Shown here: positions 11,644-23,197 of the stretch, piece after piece
Position numbering within the stretch: the stretch's first letter is position 1
Layout of the letters: each line of letters opens with the position of its first letter
DNA from: Dichetophora obliterata
Lineage: Eukaryota; Arthropoda; Insecta; Diptera; Sciomyzidae
Direction of reading: 5' to 3'
NCBI GenBank assembly: GCA_963920525.1
Contig: OY986439.1
Coordinates: 6,280,501-6,344,500, forward strand
DNA: 64,000 nucleotides
Program-made: the position numbers and the translations under genes
Notes under the pieces: model-generated
What the model saw: only the letters and a program-made list of their open reading frames with translations
Told to the model about the DNA's origin: nothing
The model's database searches: none

Positions 11644-12827
11644 AGTTTACTAAAAATGCACACAAACAAATTTGCATGAAAATTATCAACACTGATTTGA
11701 AAGTTAATAGCTATATGGCAATGCTGAACGCCATCCCTGAACAAACGTAACTTAACCCTAGCTGTGACCACTATATTTTTGCATACGTTATGTGTCCACT
11801 ATGACTATTTCGTCCCAGCTATTTTTTCACCCCTTTGGTTTGAATGAAAGAAAAAATAAAATTTTGTATAAAAAATATTTGTACAGTATTGCGCAATTAA
11901 TTTTGGAACAGTCAAAAACGAGCATTTATCTTATGATTATTTAAAAGCATGGTCCAAAGAATTTAAAAATTTTCAGTTTTTGAATGGATAAATTTAAATA
12001 AAATACTTAACTGTATCGAATTTATTTACTTATGGAAAACAGATTGCACAAATGATGCTTAGTAATATATTAATTTAATTTGCCAACCAAAAATTAGTGA
12101 TATACTTTCAAAGTTTAAAAAATTTGTCAGTTATTTTTTTCGTTGCCTGCACAAAACGCTAACGACGAAAGAATTTTTCCACCAATGGGCTTGAAATGGT
12201 CAAATGAAAGAAACATACTGAAAATATCAGCGGTTCGAGCTTTTTTAACAATAAATTATATTTTCAAAAACGTATCGTGTTTGGAGTTTTTCGACGCATG
12301 TCAATAACAGAAACGGTTATTAAAGCAAGCGCAAGAAAGCTTTAAGTATGATTCTGAGGAAGCTTGATAAGCTAATCATAATTTCATCTCGTCTTTTACT
12401 TCAGTTTAAAATACTTTATAAAAAACAATGTCTATATGATTATTTATTTGGTCTTATTTACTTGAACCTCAAGTTTGTTTAACTTTTTGAAATAATAAGT
12501 GTAAATTGTTTTTTAATTACTTTTATATTTATGTATTTATTTTATAACAAGTGTTTTTAAAACTGAAAAAATAATATTTAAAAAAAATGTTTATTTGATG
12601 TTTGTACATTGCAATAAATTTTATTGAATTTTAAAGGTCTCTTTTTGTCATATTTTTTATTTTTTGTCAAATGTTCTCTTATGAGGCCCTAGACTTCTGG
12701 TAACCCTACACATGTACATACTAAAAAAAAACAAGCTTAATTTATTCGTCCGTTTTGTGCGTCGTCCGGTTAGTACGACGGTGTTTCGCCCGTCCCTTAG
12801 AGGTCGTTATATCCGAATTCCACTGTA

Positions 12828-13501
12828 TTCGTTTCATTCGTACTCTAACTGATATTTTGACACATATTTTTTCTTTGTACGATGAATATTAAAAGCTGTA
12901 GGTATACCCCAAAGTGTAAACTAAAATCCTTAAATGTGCTTATCCCCATACAAACCGCGCAGCAATGCGTAATTCTACGTCAAAATACTTAATTGCAATG
13001 CATCTGTTGCCTCTTTATTCCGCGTAGCCCTTGAGTATTCATAGAATATTTATACATCCGCACGTGCCACAGATGCATCCCTTATTCTTACTCAATCGTG
13101 TGGTATTGTTCAAACTGATTATTTGAACCCTCTTTGAAAATCCTCATCAATAGCTGTATCAATATGTATCCTAAATCGAGATGCACTCCCTTGTATTGGG
13201 ACAAGAATTATTCAATCATCCCCTTTGGTCCATTCCACACGCACAATTTGCAGTGCAGCACGTGCTATCATTTTTGCACCGTTTCCTGTTTGAATTTCCT
13301 TAATTTCAAGGCCATTTAATACGGTATTCGGCAACTATGGGTCAGTAACGTGCGTGTTGTTAGTTGTTTATTTTTGCGTGTTAGAATAACGTGCAGCAGG
13401 CTGTCCGTCGCCATTCTACTTATTACATATTTTTGTTTCCTTACCTATATTCTTATGACGCAGGCGCAAAATTCTTATCAAGAATACCTTCTAATAGCTG
13501 T

Positions 13502-13548
<47 letters not shown>

Positions 13549-14374
13549 TGTGCGAGTTTTGTTTGTATTTAAAAGTGTTTACAACCTTTCTTCTAAAATG
13601 TTCAGTTGATTATGCGTGCTCACATTTTTGTTTTCTACACCAAAGATGTGAGATACTTTAGCCATTAGTTGGTGCTATCATAAATTATGTTCCGGTTATA
13701 TGATTTCAGTGTTGCATTTAGTAGTTGTTGTTTCTTTGTTGCATCGACGTATTATTGCAATGAGTCGCATATCCTGAAATTTGAGGTGTTTCCCCACTGG
13801 TTTTGTTTTCCATAGATTATATACAGGGTGTGCGCCCTGTATCGTAATTAAATTCACTTGAGAATTCTTTTAATGCAATCGCGTTTTAAATTATGCTTAA
13901 ATATTGTTACTAAAGATTGGTAGAACTGTAGTAGACTTGCATGTCAATTTTTAGCGCGATCTGTAACGTAGCTTCCTTTTTTTTCTTTGTATACAAGTTG
14001 ACCTCGAGTCTGTTCTGCGAATTTTATAATGGAAAAAAGGTTGAGCCAAGATAATATTTCAGGTTTTGTTCTACTACAGACTATCCTGTTTGAATGCGTT
14101 AAAAATATTGTAGAAAACCTATTGGGAGCCTGGCTTAACGCCGATATTTGATTGGTAAAAATTTTCAAAGTTCTTTAATATGTATTTATTTTTATTTATA
14201 CCAGCCCATATTTTTACAAAAAAACTCGGATTTTTAGAGGTTATTTGAAACCATTGCAGCTCACGGATGGCTATCGCTAGAGTCGCAATTTTTTGGGAAC
14301 CATCATAACATGAGACAAGAATTATTTTGAAGAACTGACCCGAACAACTTTTATCGTGAGGTCCCTTAATATAA
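12828..14374. other. No gene seen except simple repeats
   Basis: Contains the (GT)n tract at 13501 and a short palindrome TACAGGGTGTGCGCCCTGTA at 13822. Chance ORFs only. Confidence 0.55.
13501..13552 (+). repeat. (GT)n microsatellite
   Basis: About 23 GT units with one A interruption near each end. It produces a spurious Cys-Val repeat ORF. Confidence 0.97.
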
Positions 14375-14379
14375 AGGGA

Positions 14380-14452
14380 AGTGTCTCCGGTTGTGGGGAG
14401 TCTCCAGTTGTAGGACGTCTCCGGTTGTAGGACGTCTCCGGTTGTGAGACAT
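14380..14452 (+). repeat. Minisatellite of 18-19 bp units
   Basis: About four tandem units of the type GGACGTCTCCGGTTGTA, starting from the TIR end. They look like repeated end motifs of the surrounding element. Confidence 0.85.
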
Positions 14453-14607
14453 CCTTCGTATTTTTTCGCAGATTGCAAATATCGCGGATTTGATTATTGT
14501 CAAACTTGTAGTTTGACAGCACTCAGTTATTTTGCTAACATCGAAATGAATAAAGGCATTTGTTTGCTTGCTGTGAGCATCGAAAAATCAAAAAAATCAA
14601 CACAATC

Positions 14608-15264
14608 CAGTGATGCTTCTTTAACTCGAACTTCTGTAAGTCGAAATTCTCCATAACTCGAAGAACGAGTAGTATTTGTGCTTTTTGCTTTCTCAAGACA
14701 TTTACCTTTTACTTTGATATCTACAATTCGAATTTCCCTAACACAGATTTTTCTTCAACTCGAACCGAAATCTCATTTGTATTAGAAAGACTTTCATGCA
14801 TATTCATCTCCATAACTGTGTGTGTATCAATAACTTTGTGTGTGTTGTAATTCAAAGAATTGACTTCGTTGGAGTATCGCGCGTAATTTATCGACAGCAA
14901 GATAAATTTACATGGCATCTTTGTTAGCTTGCGTCGAAAGATACAAAAGTTATTGTATCTTGTGTGTATTTTGTTGTATGTATTTTGTTGGAATATTTTT
15001 TTGTACTTAAAGAGAGTTTTTGAATTTGCAATGTAAGTGTTGCTCATTTTACAGTATTCTTATTGACTTAACGAATATATGAATGTGATAAATCTGATGA
15101 TGATGAAGTTGAAGATATTCCACCGCCAACAATTTTCGAAAGAAATCACTTCGCAGACAAAAACTAAATTATTTACATAATATTTTATTCTATAACTCAA
15201 ATTTTCCGTAACTCGAAGTTAAATTCTGGTCCCTTGACACTTCGGGGTTAGGGAAGTTTCACTG
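14608..15264. mobile_element. Tigger/pogo-like MITE
   Basis: Ends CAGTGATGCTTCTTTAACTC and, reverse-complemented, CAGTGAAACTTCCCTAACCC. ACTCGAA-type motifs repeat inside both ends (14620-14660, 15190-15225). The right flank is TA and the left is TC, so the duplication is decayed. 657 bp. Confidence 0.65.
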
Positions 15265-15617
15265 TAGTAACTTTTGAATTTTTTGAGAGTGCGATAAATT
15301 GAAGTAAATTAATTCAAAAATAAGTGTTATGCATAATTTATGCAGTATTTTCATTATATTTTGTGATGAAACATAAATTTCTGGCAAAATATGTTCATTA
15401 TGAAAAATTTTCTATATGACCTTGTTATTTATTATGTTGATTTTCTATGATAGAATTTGTATTTATTCTAAATGTTAAATATTTTAAATCATTCTCAATC
15501 AACAGACTGTTGGACTCCATAGTAATAACATAAGCATAAGCCAAAGTAAAGCAAAATAAAACAACAACAGGAAATATGAAAGGGAAACAAACTGAGAAAT
15601 TGACACTGAAATCTCAT

Positions 15618-15692
15618 CGCCTCTGTGGTCTAGTGCGCTAAAAGTGCTTGCACGGCGAACACGGCCCCGGTTCGATTCCCGCCGGTGACATT
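15618..15692 (+). repeat. tRNA-like SINE head
   Basis: Box A-like TGGTCTAGTGCGC and box B GGTTCGATTCC at normal tRNA spacing. The 5' and 3' arms do not pair as an acceptor stem, so it is a SINE or tRNA-derived relic, not a tRNA gene. Confidence 0.6.
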
Positions 15693-16189
15693 ACAAAGAT
15701 TTCTGATAAAGTATGTAGCAGGGCCGAAATTGCAATAAAATCAGCTAGTGATGTTTTCCTTTTCATATTGAAAATGTTGTTGTTGTTGTTTCTTTGGAAA
15801 ATATTCGTTAGAACAATTAATTGTTCATTGATGCATATACACATATTAATTTTCTACAAATATTCACCCGAAAATTCACAAAATATGAACTTTAAAATTA
15901 ATTTATTCACTTTAAACGTAGGATATTTAATGAATTTAACAAAATATTAATTTATAAAATTGTTCAAGGACGAAATGGAATTACGAAATAATCAAGAAAT
16001 CACCGTTCGCGTAAAGCTAGCAAACGCGAAAACGAACTACTGACTGAGATATATATATTTCATGCACTGGCTATGAGAGGAAGAGAGAAAGAAAATGTGT
16101 GCGCGCACTGCTCTCTCTTGCTCCTACAGTGTGATACAGACAATAAGAATGCACTGTATCTTAGATATACGAAACGTAACTTTGTAACG

Positions 16190-16263
16190 CTCTCGTCACT
16201 CATTCACCAGCTTACTCCCAAAGTCATGCGTGCAAGCGAGCGTAAAGAAGTTTAACTTCAAAA
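16190..16263 (+). repeat. Direct repeat, copy 1
   Basis: Shares ATTCACCAGCTTACTCCCAA and GCGTAAAGAAGTTTAACTTC with 16682-16747. Confidence 0.75.
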
Positions 16264-16494
16264 ATAAAAAATCCCACGACACGGGATTCCGGGAAATAAA
16301 ATCCCAAATAAGGTAAATCCCACGAAAATTCCGGAAAGTCGAAATAATCAGGTAAAATGGGGATTTTCAAAATCACACAAAAGTGGAATCCCTTCAGATC
16401 ACCACAACGAACACCTAAATTAGGTTAACCCTTAAATTAAGCAAACATATGCTAGCAGCACCAACAGCCAATTCTGTGGTTGCAGCACAGAGTA

Positions 16495-16614
16495 ATGCTA
16501 CGTTCACACTGAGAGCTTAATGCGCATTTAGAGCATTTACTATATATATTTGCCCCTGTTACTCCTACAAAGATTTCGCAAATGCGCATTTAGCTCTCAG
16601 TGAGAACGTAGCAT
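16495..16614. repeat. 120-bp foldback (palindromic MITE)
   Basis: ATGCTACGTTCACACTGAGA on the left mirrors TCTCAGTGAGAACGTAGCAT on the right, with AATGCGCATTT inside both arms. A compact hairpin-type repeat. Confidence 0.85.
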
Positions 16615-16681
16615 ACGCACACAAGACGCTAACCCCAAACATAAGCCAAAGCGCTTGCACTAACTTCCGTTTGCCTCTTTC

Positions 16682-16747
16682 CGTAACGCATTCACCAGCT
16701 TATTCCCAAGTGTCAAGCGTGCGTAAAGAAGTTTCACTTCAAAAATT
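16682..16747 (+). repeat. Direct repeat, copy 2
   Basis: ATTCACCAGCTTATTCCCAA and GCGTAAAGAAGTTTCACTTC match copy 1. A weak echo (CTAAAGAAGTTTTCACTTCA) occurs at 56416. Confidence 0.75.
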
Positions 16748-17068
16748 TAGTTATTTTTCATATTTTTGTTGGTTTTTCTTATCCATTTTATCCATATTAT
16801 CCATTTTAAGTGGATAATCCATCAAGGTGTCCCATCAAGGTGTCCCACAGCCGGGTACAAATTTTTTTATTGGCAAAAAATTAACCCTTCATAACATTGA
16901 TCGTACAATTTTTCTGGTTGACTTAATCAATATGGTTACTTCAGCAAAAATGTATCTTATTTGATAAGCTTTCAATAGCTATGCACATGTCGACATATTA
17001 TACACTTGATCATAAGATATAAGCAAAAAATCTAATGTGTCCCATAACCGGAGACACTCCCCTATACG

Positions 17069-20052
17069 TATATTTAGTATAAAGTCGAATTTATTTTGTT
17101 CCAGGTCTAACTTTTTGACTGTTTTTTTCACTTTGACACCAATTTTTTAACAATATTGTATCCTTTTAAAAACGTAAAGGTTTATTTAGTAGCGCAGAAA
17201 TTACAAGTAAAATACTTTTTGGACTTTTTTTACCAATCATATTTATTTCCAGCCGATTTGAATTCAATAAAATTTGTTGGTTAAAAATAAAGGTAACGCT
17301 TGAAACGACCATAGAAAATTTGTTCATTTGTCAAAAAAATAAGAAGAATTCTTAAATATTTCACTTGTAACTTTGTTATTATACTAAAAATATTTATAAA
17401 CTATATATACATCGTTTTCATATATAAAACATAATTTTGTTTATGAAAATTTTATTATTTTTAGTAAAGATACATAAAAATATATACCTGCAAAACAGGA
17501 TTTTTTGATTGTCTCCGACGTTTACTAGGTCTCGGGGCGAGTTTTTTTGACATATAACCATTTTGTTGCAAACCCATGATGTTTTTATTTGCCCAGTACA
17601 ATTTACTTTTTAACAAAATTAACAAATTTTTAGAACTTTTGAAAAATTTATTTCAGTTTTTCATATGCAAGTTAGTGAAATTTTTAATGACTTCATTTTC
17701 ACTTCATTCATTAACTCACTTGACATAATAAAGTTTATTCGTGACAGTTTACTCCTTAAAGTGCTGACACACTTCTGGGAACAAGTTTATTCATCTATTT
17801 AAGACACTTTTTTTTGTAGAATTACCCTGTAGTGTTGCCCTCAGGCACACAAGCGCATTTTATGACGACCCTCTTGAAATACAATGGCATCAGCTGACAC
17901 TGAAAAATCCACTCAATGCAACGGTTTTCTTCCCTTCCTGCAGCCAGAACCAACGAAGAGGTTTTTGATTGCTGTTATAAAGTATTCAAACATATTCATT
18001 TTATTCCTGAAGTTCGTTCGGAAAAGTTGTGGTTACGAAGTTAGATAAGCAAGAAGCGGAAAACAACACGCATCCAAGCATTAAGCGACGCTTTAAATTT
18101 TTATCAAATAACTCAATAGCCTTTACATAAACCATAAGAAAAACAAAAAATAAGTATCTCTGGAAAATTGGCAATATTTATGAAAGAAAATATTGCCGCC
18201 TCATTTAATTCACAAAATCACGTAATTCACAAACACGTTCTCCGCAGTAATTGTTGATGTTGGATAACAAAGTGAAATTACTTGGCGCCTGCTTCCAACA
18301 ATATAAAATTCAACAATATTCAAGATTAAAAAAAAAACAAACAAAAAAATTGTAAGTAAAAAATATTGCATGCTACAAGTAATTAGTGTATTAAACAAAT
18401 TAACAAAGTGCTGCCAAAATATGTATAGTTAAACATTATGCTACAACAACGTATCTGTGTTTGCTACATTTGCATCAAACACAAATTTAAGCAAATAGGC
18501 ATGCAGACAGACACACAAATGGCTTGTATTGTATTTGCATAATTTTTGCAACAACACTGTTTAATTGTGGCATAATATAAAAGACCTAATTTTGTGGTTT
18601 TTTAAGAAGAAGAAAGATCAACAAACAATCTATACTACCAGAAGTGGCTCAACACAGTGCTGCGTGCCAAAAAGTGAAATATTTTTTTTAATTTCGCAAA
18701 ACTTGTTGAATGCATAAAATAGCACAAATTTATTTTAATAAGAGTTCCAAGGTAACTAAAAAGTATAAAATTCTTTGTAAAAATAGCCAAAATTAACAAA
18801 ATTGTCTACCAAAAACTTTTTAACAAAAAAACAGATGCCTCGCTGGACACACGAGAAAAGCGAAGTTTTTTCGCAGATTTATACGTTTCATAATTTAATG
18901 GTTTCTTTAATAAAAAATTTTTAAATTGAAAAATTTTAAATACCTAATGTTAACTAAAAAAATTAATTTCCCACCAGTAAATTTTATTACCTTACATTAT
19001 TATTTTACATTAATTTTTAATTATTTTTGTAAATGTTAATGAAATTATTGGGTTTAATATCTAAAATATCAAACGTATATTATATAGATACAATGTCATC
19101 GATATTTCTAGCAAATATTACATCAATAGTTGTCCTTATCTTGTGCAAATATTTGGATCGCTTGTCATTCGCAAATTATATTTATCAAAACAGCATTGTT
19201 TAAGGCTTAGAATTTTTATGAAACTGATTTTTTTATATATCAAAAGTATAGTCTTTCTGACGTTAATGTCCAATTATAATAGAAGTAACGTAATGTGGTC
19301 TAATGTCAGTTGAGCAGTGCATTCTTTCACTTATTGTTTGAAACAATGCTTTCTTATACAAGTGGTTTTAATAAACGTAACGTAACGTGACGGGACGTAT
19401 AAATCCGTGTATTTTAGATTTCTACGTTACTTTACATTACGTCTTGTCGAAAAGCAACAGAACATTGTATTTTCACTTTTACAGCCTTTTCACTTTCATT
19501 TTTAGCAGGTGTGGAGCCACAGTGTTTCGTCTACATTCATTCTCTTTATACGCATTTATTTTGAAACTACTTTTTTCGGCATGGTGTTGTAAAAAAAACA
19601 AAAACTATTTAGCCGGTATTGCTATTCATAACAACGGTGGCTATCGCTGGAACTAGATTCAAAGTTTTAATTAAAAAACATCGTATATTTTACACTTAAT
19701 AACCGGTAGAAAACAAGCTGTTTTAAGAACTTAATTTTCAAAAGCGCGTCATTCTGTCAATTTTTCATATCTTTTATTTCTAGTGCCAGCCTTTCTAGTG
19801 CACTCATAGTGATTAATAATATTCTAGGTTTTTATTTTTCAGATAAATAGAACAATCAAAATCTACAACACCGCCCATGCCCCTTTTCCTTGAGAGCGTC
19901 TCATTGACCGCCATTTTGAACCAGATCAACAATTTTTTAAATTAAAAAATATTTTTTGTGATGAATGAGAGTTACAATACACCTTAAAAGTTTAAATATC
20001 GTTGTTCAATATTTTGAACTTTTTAAAAAAATCCTAAAAATACCTTAAATTT
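17069..20052. other. No coding gene seen
   Basis: AT-rich, low repeat content by eye. It holds the weak promoter candidate at 18576 and a few ACGTAACGTAACGTGACG-type repeats near 19375. No credible ORF. Confidence 0.55.
18576..18750 (+). promoter_or_regulatory. Possible TATA promoter and untranslated exon
   Basis: TATAAAAG at 18576 is followed by a purine-rich start region and, at 18748, CCAAG|GTAACT, a plausible splice donor, with no transposon match. It could be a 5' noncoding exon of the PHLDB-like gene, whose first coding exon needs an upstream exon. Purely positional inference. Confidence 0.2.
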
Positions 20053-20118
20053 TCGAGCGCTAGACCACCATCCTTGCCTTAAGTGCCTATGAACATTCAT
20101 GTCTGAATTCGCAATTAA
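20053..20118 (+). mobile_element. Decayed SINE head fragment
   Basis: CGAGCGCTAGACCACCATCC and AATTCGCAATTAAAATCCACC line up with the SINE segment GTGCGCTAGACTATCAACC and AATCCGCAACTAAAATCCAC. Box B is eroded. Confidence 0.5.
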
Positions 20119-20649
20119 AATCCACCCGTTCAATGGAACCAAGCTGCTTTTGTTGCTTGGTTAGCTAATGCAAAATGCTTTTTACTACGTTTCCGTGGCG
20201 AGTTGATCCTAGGTTGGACTTTTTCAAGTTGACATAATGGTGTTTCTAGCTCGATAGTGCTTCCATGCACCATGCATTGAGTCGAGTTGGACTTCTGCCA
20301 TTCTATTCGCCATTTTTTCTTAGTATAAATGTGTGCATTTAGAAGGTGCAAAATTTACTAAACATATTGAGCCTTTGATCAGTATTAGTTTCCGCTACTT
20401 TGTGTGCCTGCTGAACGGTTTGTTACATTTTATATCAACGCAGTGGCAGAAATAAAATAAAATAACAAATAATCAAGAAAACCTCACTAAACAGTTGAGC
20501 AACTGTTTCATATTCCGAACGCATCCAATCTAACTCAGATAAATCTAATAAGTTTCGCGGAGTTTCGTGGATTTAACGAAATTCAACTCAACTCGCGTTT
20601 CCATGGGAAGTTAATCCCGAGTAAACCTAGATTTAACTCGCCATGGAAG

Positions 20650-21530
20650 CAGGGTTGCCAACTTTTGAAAAGCCCAGGCCCGGAGCTTTTTTTATTTAAT
20701 AATTTTTTTATGGTCTGCTTGCTTTTAATTAAAAAATTAATTTTTTCTTTGGTTTTTTCATACATAGTCATGTTTACAACAAATGTGACACAACACAACT
20801 TGCATTTTCCCGTGAAATCGTTTTCTTTCAGCAACCAATCTTTGTAGCTTGGTATCGAGAGCCAATCGTTTTTAAAAGATGTTAAGTAATATTTCCTCTT
20901 GCAACTAGATTCCATTATGCTGTTCTCTAAAATAGTTTTGTATCAGTTAATACACAAAACACAAATTATTGACCGAACTTACATAAATTGAACTGCAAAC
21001 ATTAATTAAAAATTCACCCGCAGACACAGTTAATTTATAAGGTTGCGGCACTTGAGAGAAATGCACTCTTTTTCCCGCCTTTGCTCGAACTGTCATTGTG
21101 CTTTTCTTTGTTCTAAGTATTCATTTTCATCCATTCTGACAGTTCGACCGAGTTCACTCTCAAGTGCCAGAACCTTATAAATGAGCCTTGGCCGCAGAAC
21201 TCAAAAGAAAAAGAAAAACAGAAACGAGTTCGTCAAGTTACCAAAAGAAAAGTTACGACTGGTTACGACGTTCCATCAAAAACGAAGTTCAAGAAATAGA
21301 AAGAACGTCAATGTTAAGTTAGCGTTCATTAAGACAAATGGTTCAAACATTCACTAAAAAAAGCGTAAATCAACACTAATAAATAAGTTAAACAAATTTT
21401 TTTTGTAAGAAAAACTTGATTTAAATATAGATTAGAGCGAAAGCCGGAGAAAATGTGCCAGGTCCGGAGCCCGGAGATCGGCCCTCAGGCCCGAATTCTC
21501 CGGGCGAAAAGGTATGTGTTGGCAACCCTG
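20650..21530. mobile_element. Non-autonomous hAT element
   Basis: Ends CAGGGTTGCCAAC in inverted orientation. The 8-bp CATGGAAG is duplicated exactly (20642-20649, 21531-21538). Ends and duplication length are diagnostic of hAT. GCCCGGAG-type motifs repeat inside both ends. 881 bp, no transposase. Confidence 0.92.
21033..21182. repeat. 150-bp palindromic MITE inside the hAT
   Basis: ATTTATAAGGTTGCGGCACT mirrors AGTGCCAGAACCTTATAAAT. The TTATAA core lets the border be read as a TA duplication, which cannot be resolved. Confidence 0.75.
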
Positions 21531-21545
21531 CATGGAAGCGTAGTA

Positions 21546-22046
21546 TTTGATCGATAATTGTGATCTGCTGCATTATAGCTTCACGCATTCACAGTAGAAT
21601 ATGTAGGGCAGCTAATAAACAATCCCTTTAATAAATTCCTGTCATCTACTGCAACATAGCTTCAGTTAATATTGAATGACTCACATCATATCGAAAATGG
21701 TTGGTTTGGGGTAGTGGTTAGTGTGTAGAACTCTCGATCGGAAGGCACGAGTTCAATCCTCACGCTTGCAAAGAAATATTTTTAATTTTATATCCTCTTG
21801 TTGTATAATAGACGCAAGTAAAAAACACATCAACAATTCTAAGAAAAAGGTGTATGAAAAAAGTGTCGTTTTTCAGATTTCACTCAAGCAAATCACAAAA
21901 CGAGGCGTAAAAAGCTTTGCTTCAAAAAAAAAAAACGACTTCAAGCCCACTACAAAGTAAAAAATAATTTTAAATTACATTTCACATAAATACTTGGTCA
22001 AATTTGATAATTTATTTATATATATTATTAAATTGGAAATCTTATT
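21546..22046. other. No gene seen beyond a tRNA-like repeat
   Basis: Holds the SINE head at 21700 and an A run, then AT-rich flank of the long-TIR transposon. Confidence 0.5.
21700..21772 (+). repeat. tRNA-like SINE head
   Basis: Box A-like GGGGTAGTGGTTAGTG and box B-like GAGTTCAATCCTC. It is followed by about 200 bp with an A run (21927-21938), as in a SINE. No acceptor pairing. Confidence 0.55.
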
Positions 22047-22726
22047 GGGTGAAAACAAAACAAAGCGGCAAATCGGTGTGCTCGACCATTTTTAAAAATT
22101 CTGAAAAAATTATCAAAAATTTAGTTGGGTCTGTAGATACTGGAAATGGCATTTTTTATTTCTTTGCTAATTTATTTTGCAAGTTAGGGGGGTTCAAAAA
22201 TGAAAAAATGATGAAAAAAATTAAAAAGATGCACATTTTTGATGATTTATTTCTTGGAAACGAATAGAGATAAAATCTTTCTACTTTTTTTATTTTAATA
22301 TAAAAATATAATATTTTTACATGTGTATCCAAACTTTTTCAAAAATGTGACAGTTTTGCCAAACAGCTCTATTGAACATAGATTTTGTTTTCATCAATTT
22401 TATAGTTTTCAACCCTGATTTTTTAGAAAGGTGATTCAAAAATAAAAAAACTTTTTTTACAACTTCAAGGTTCTGTTTAAGTTTGTTTAGAATATGTAAA
22501 GATTTTTGCATTTTTGTGGTTCTAAATTAGTTTTATTTGCTCTCAAAGTTGAGTCGAACAACGGAAAAAGCACTTTTTAACACCCTGTATCTTCCTTTTC
22601 GCATGCATTTAAAAATCTGAAAATTTGGCAGATGATGTATTTAACTGAGTTTAGTAATACCTTTTAGTTTCATCATGGAGACTTTAATAGTTTCTACGGT
22701 ATAGATTTTTAAATTTCACCATTTTT
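22047..22726 (+). repeat. Left 680-bp terminal inverted repeat
   Basis: Outer edge GGGTGAAAAC, inner edge ending CACCATTTTT. Matched base for base, with a few substitutions, by the reverse complement of 25478-26157. Arms this long can fold into a large hairpin and may carry transposase binding sites and the promoter (inference). Confidence 0.93.
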
Positions 22727-23197
22727 AGTTTTTCAAGTATTGACAATAATATAAATTTTTCATACCTTATCAAGATTTTTTTCTCAGACAGTATTTTTGG
22801 GACTCATATGGTATACAGATTTTTAGCCGTGCTCATAGACTTAACTATAAATCAATGTTATAAAATACTTTTAGTACAATATCGTGTTTAAAAAATTTAA
22901 ACGAATTTTATTTTAACCGTGGAGAAATGCGCGAAATAAGAAGAATGCCAAAGTTATTTTTCAGTTTTCCAGGACACTTTGCCAAAAGTTTAAATTTTGA
23001 TGATACCACTGATCACTTAATAATGTATTATTTATTAGTTGGATAATGGCACTGTGAAATCTATATGACATGATTTATTAATATATAAGTCGGCTGGTTA
23101 TTTACTGTTACTTTCATTGATTTCAAATTATAATATCACATATAAGTAGTTGTACCGACATAGTAGATAGTTGTGTAATAAACATATATAATTAAAA

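Larger units (their letters stand above)
10299..12708. mobile_element. hAT-like element, second level of the nest
   Basis: Ends TAGCGTTGCCA and TAGGGTTACCA (reverse-complemented). The 8-bp flanks CATATGTA and CACATGTA match at seven of eight. Inside each end lies a related stretch with GAGGACATGTTCTC or GAGAACATTT. No coding seen. Confidence 0.7.
9935..12825. mobile_element. pogo/Tigger-like element, outermost of a four-level nest
   Basis: Ends CAGTAGAATCTGGATATAAC and, reverse-complemented, CAGTGGAATTCGGATATAAC. Both are flanked by TA. That end type and the TA duplication fit pogo/Tigger MITEs. Without the nested 10299-12708 insert only about 470 bp remains, with no coding, so it is a non-autonomous MITE. 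Confidence 0.8.
14375..17068. mobile_element. Candidate TIR element with minisatellite end, host to nested inserts
   Basis: Left AGGGAAGTGTCTCCGGTTGT and right, reverse-complemented, AGGGGAGTGTCTCCGGTTAT. Between them lie a Tigger-like MITE, a tRNA-like head, a 120-bp foldback and two direct repeats. No clear target duplication, so the call is tentative. Confidence 0.5.
20183..21545. mobile_element. Foldback MITE with TACTACG ends, interrupted by a hAT
   Basis: Left TACTACGTTTCCGTGGCGAG mirrors the right end once the hAT at 20650-21530 and one CATGGAAG are removed (CTCGCCATGGAAG joined to CGTAGTA). The shared inner phrase is AACCTAGATTTAACTCGCC. Host length about 475 bp. Confidence 0.75.

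Noticed and set aside
13350..13609. ORFs with Cys-Val repeats
   Set aside because: Direct translation of the (GT)n microsatellite; no conserved flanks or splice context.
14380..14452. CRISPR-like repeat array
   Set aside because: Units are head to tail with no unique spacers and the genome is eukaryotic.
22317..22511. 64-codon ORF, also found as a mirror copy at 25693-25887
   Set aside because: Lies within both inverted arms of the transposon; duplicated by the repeat, no start context or domain.
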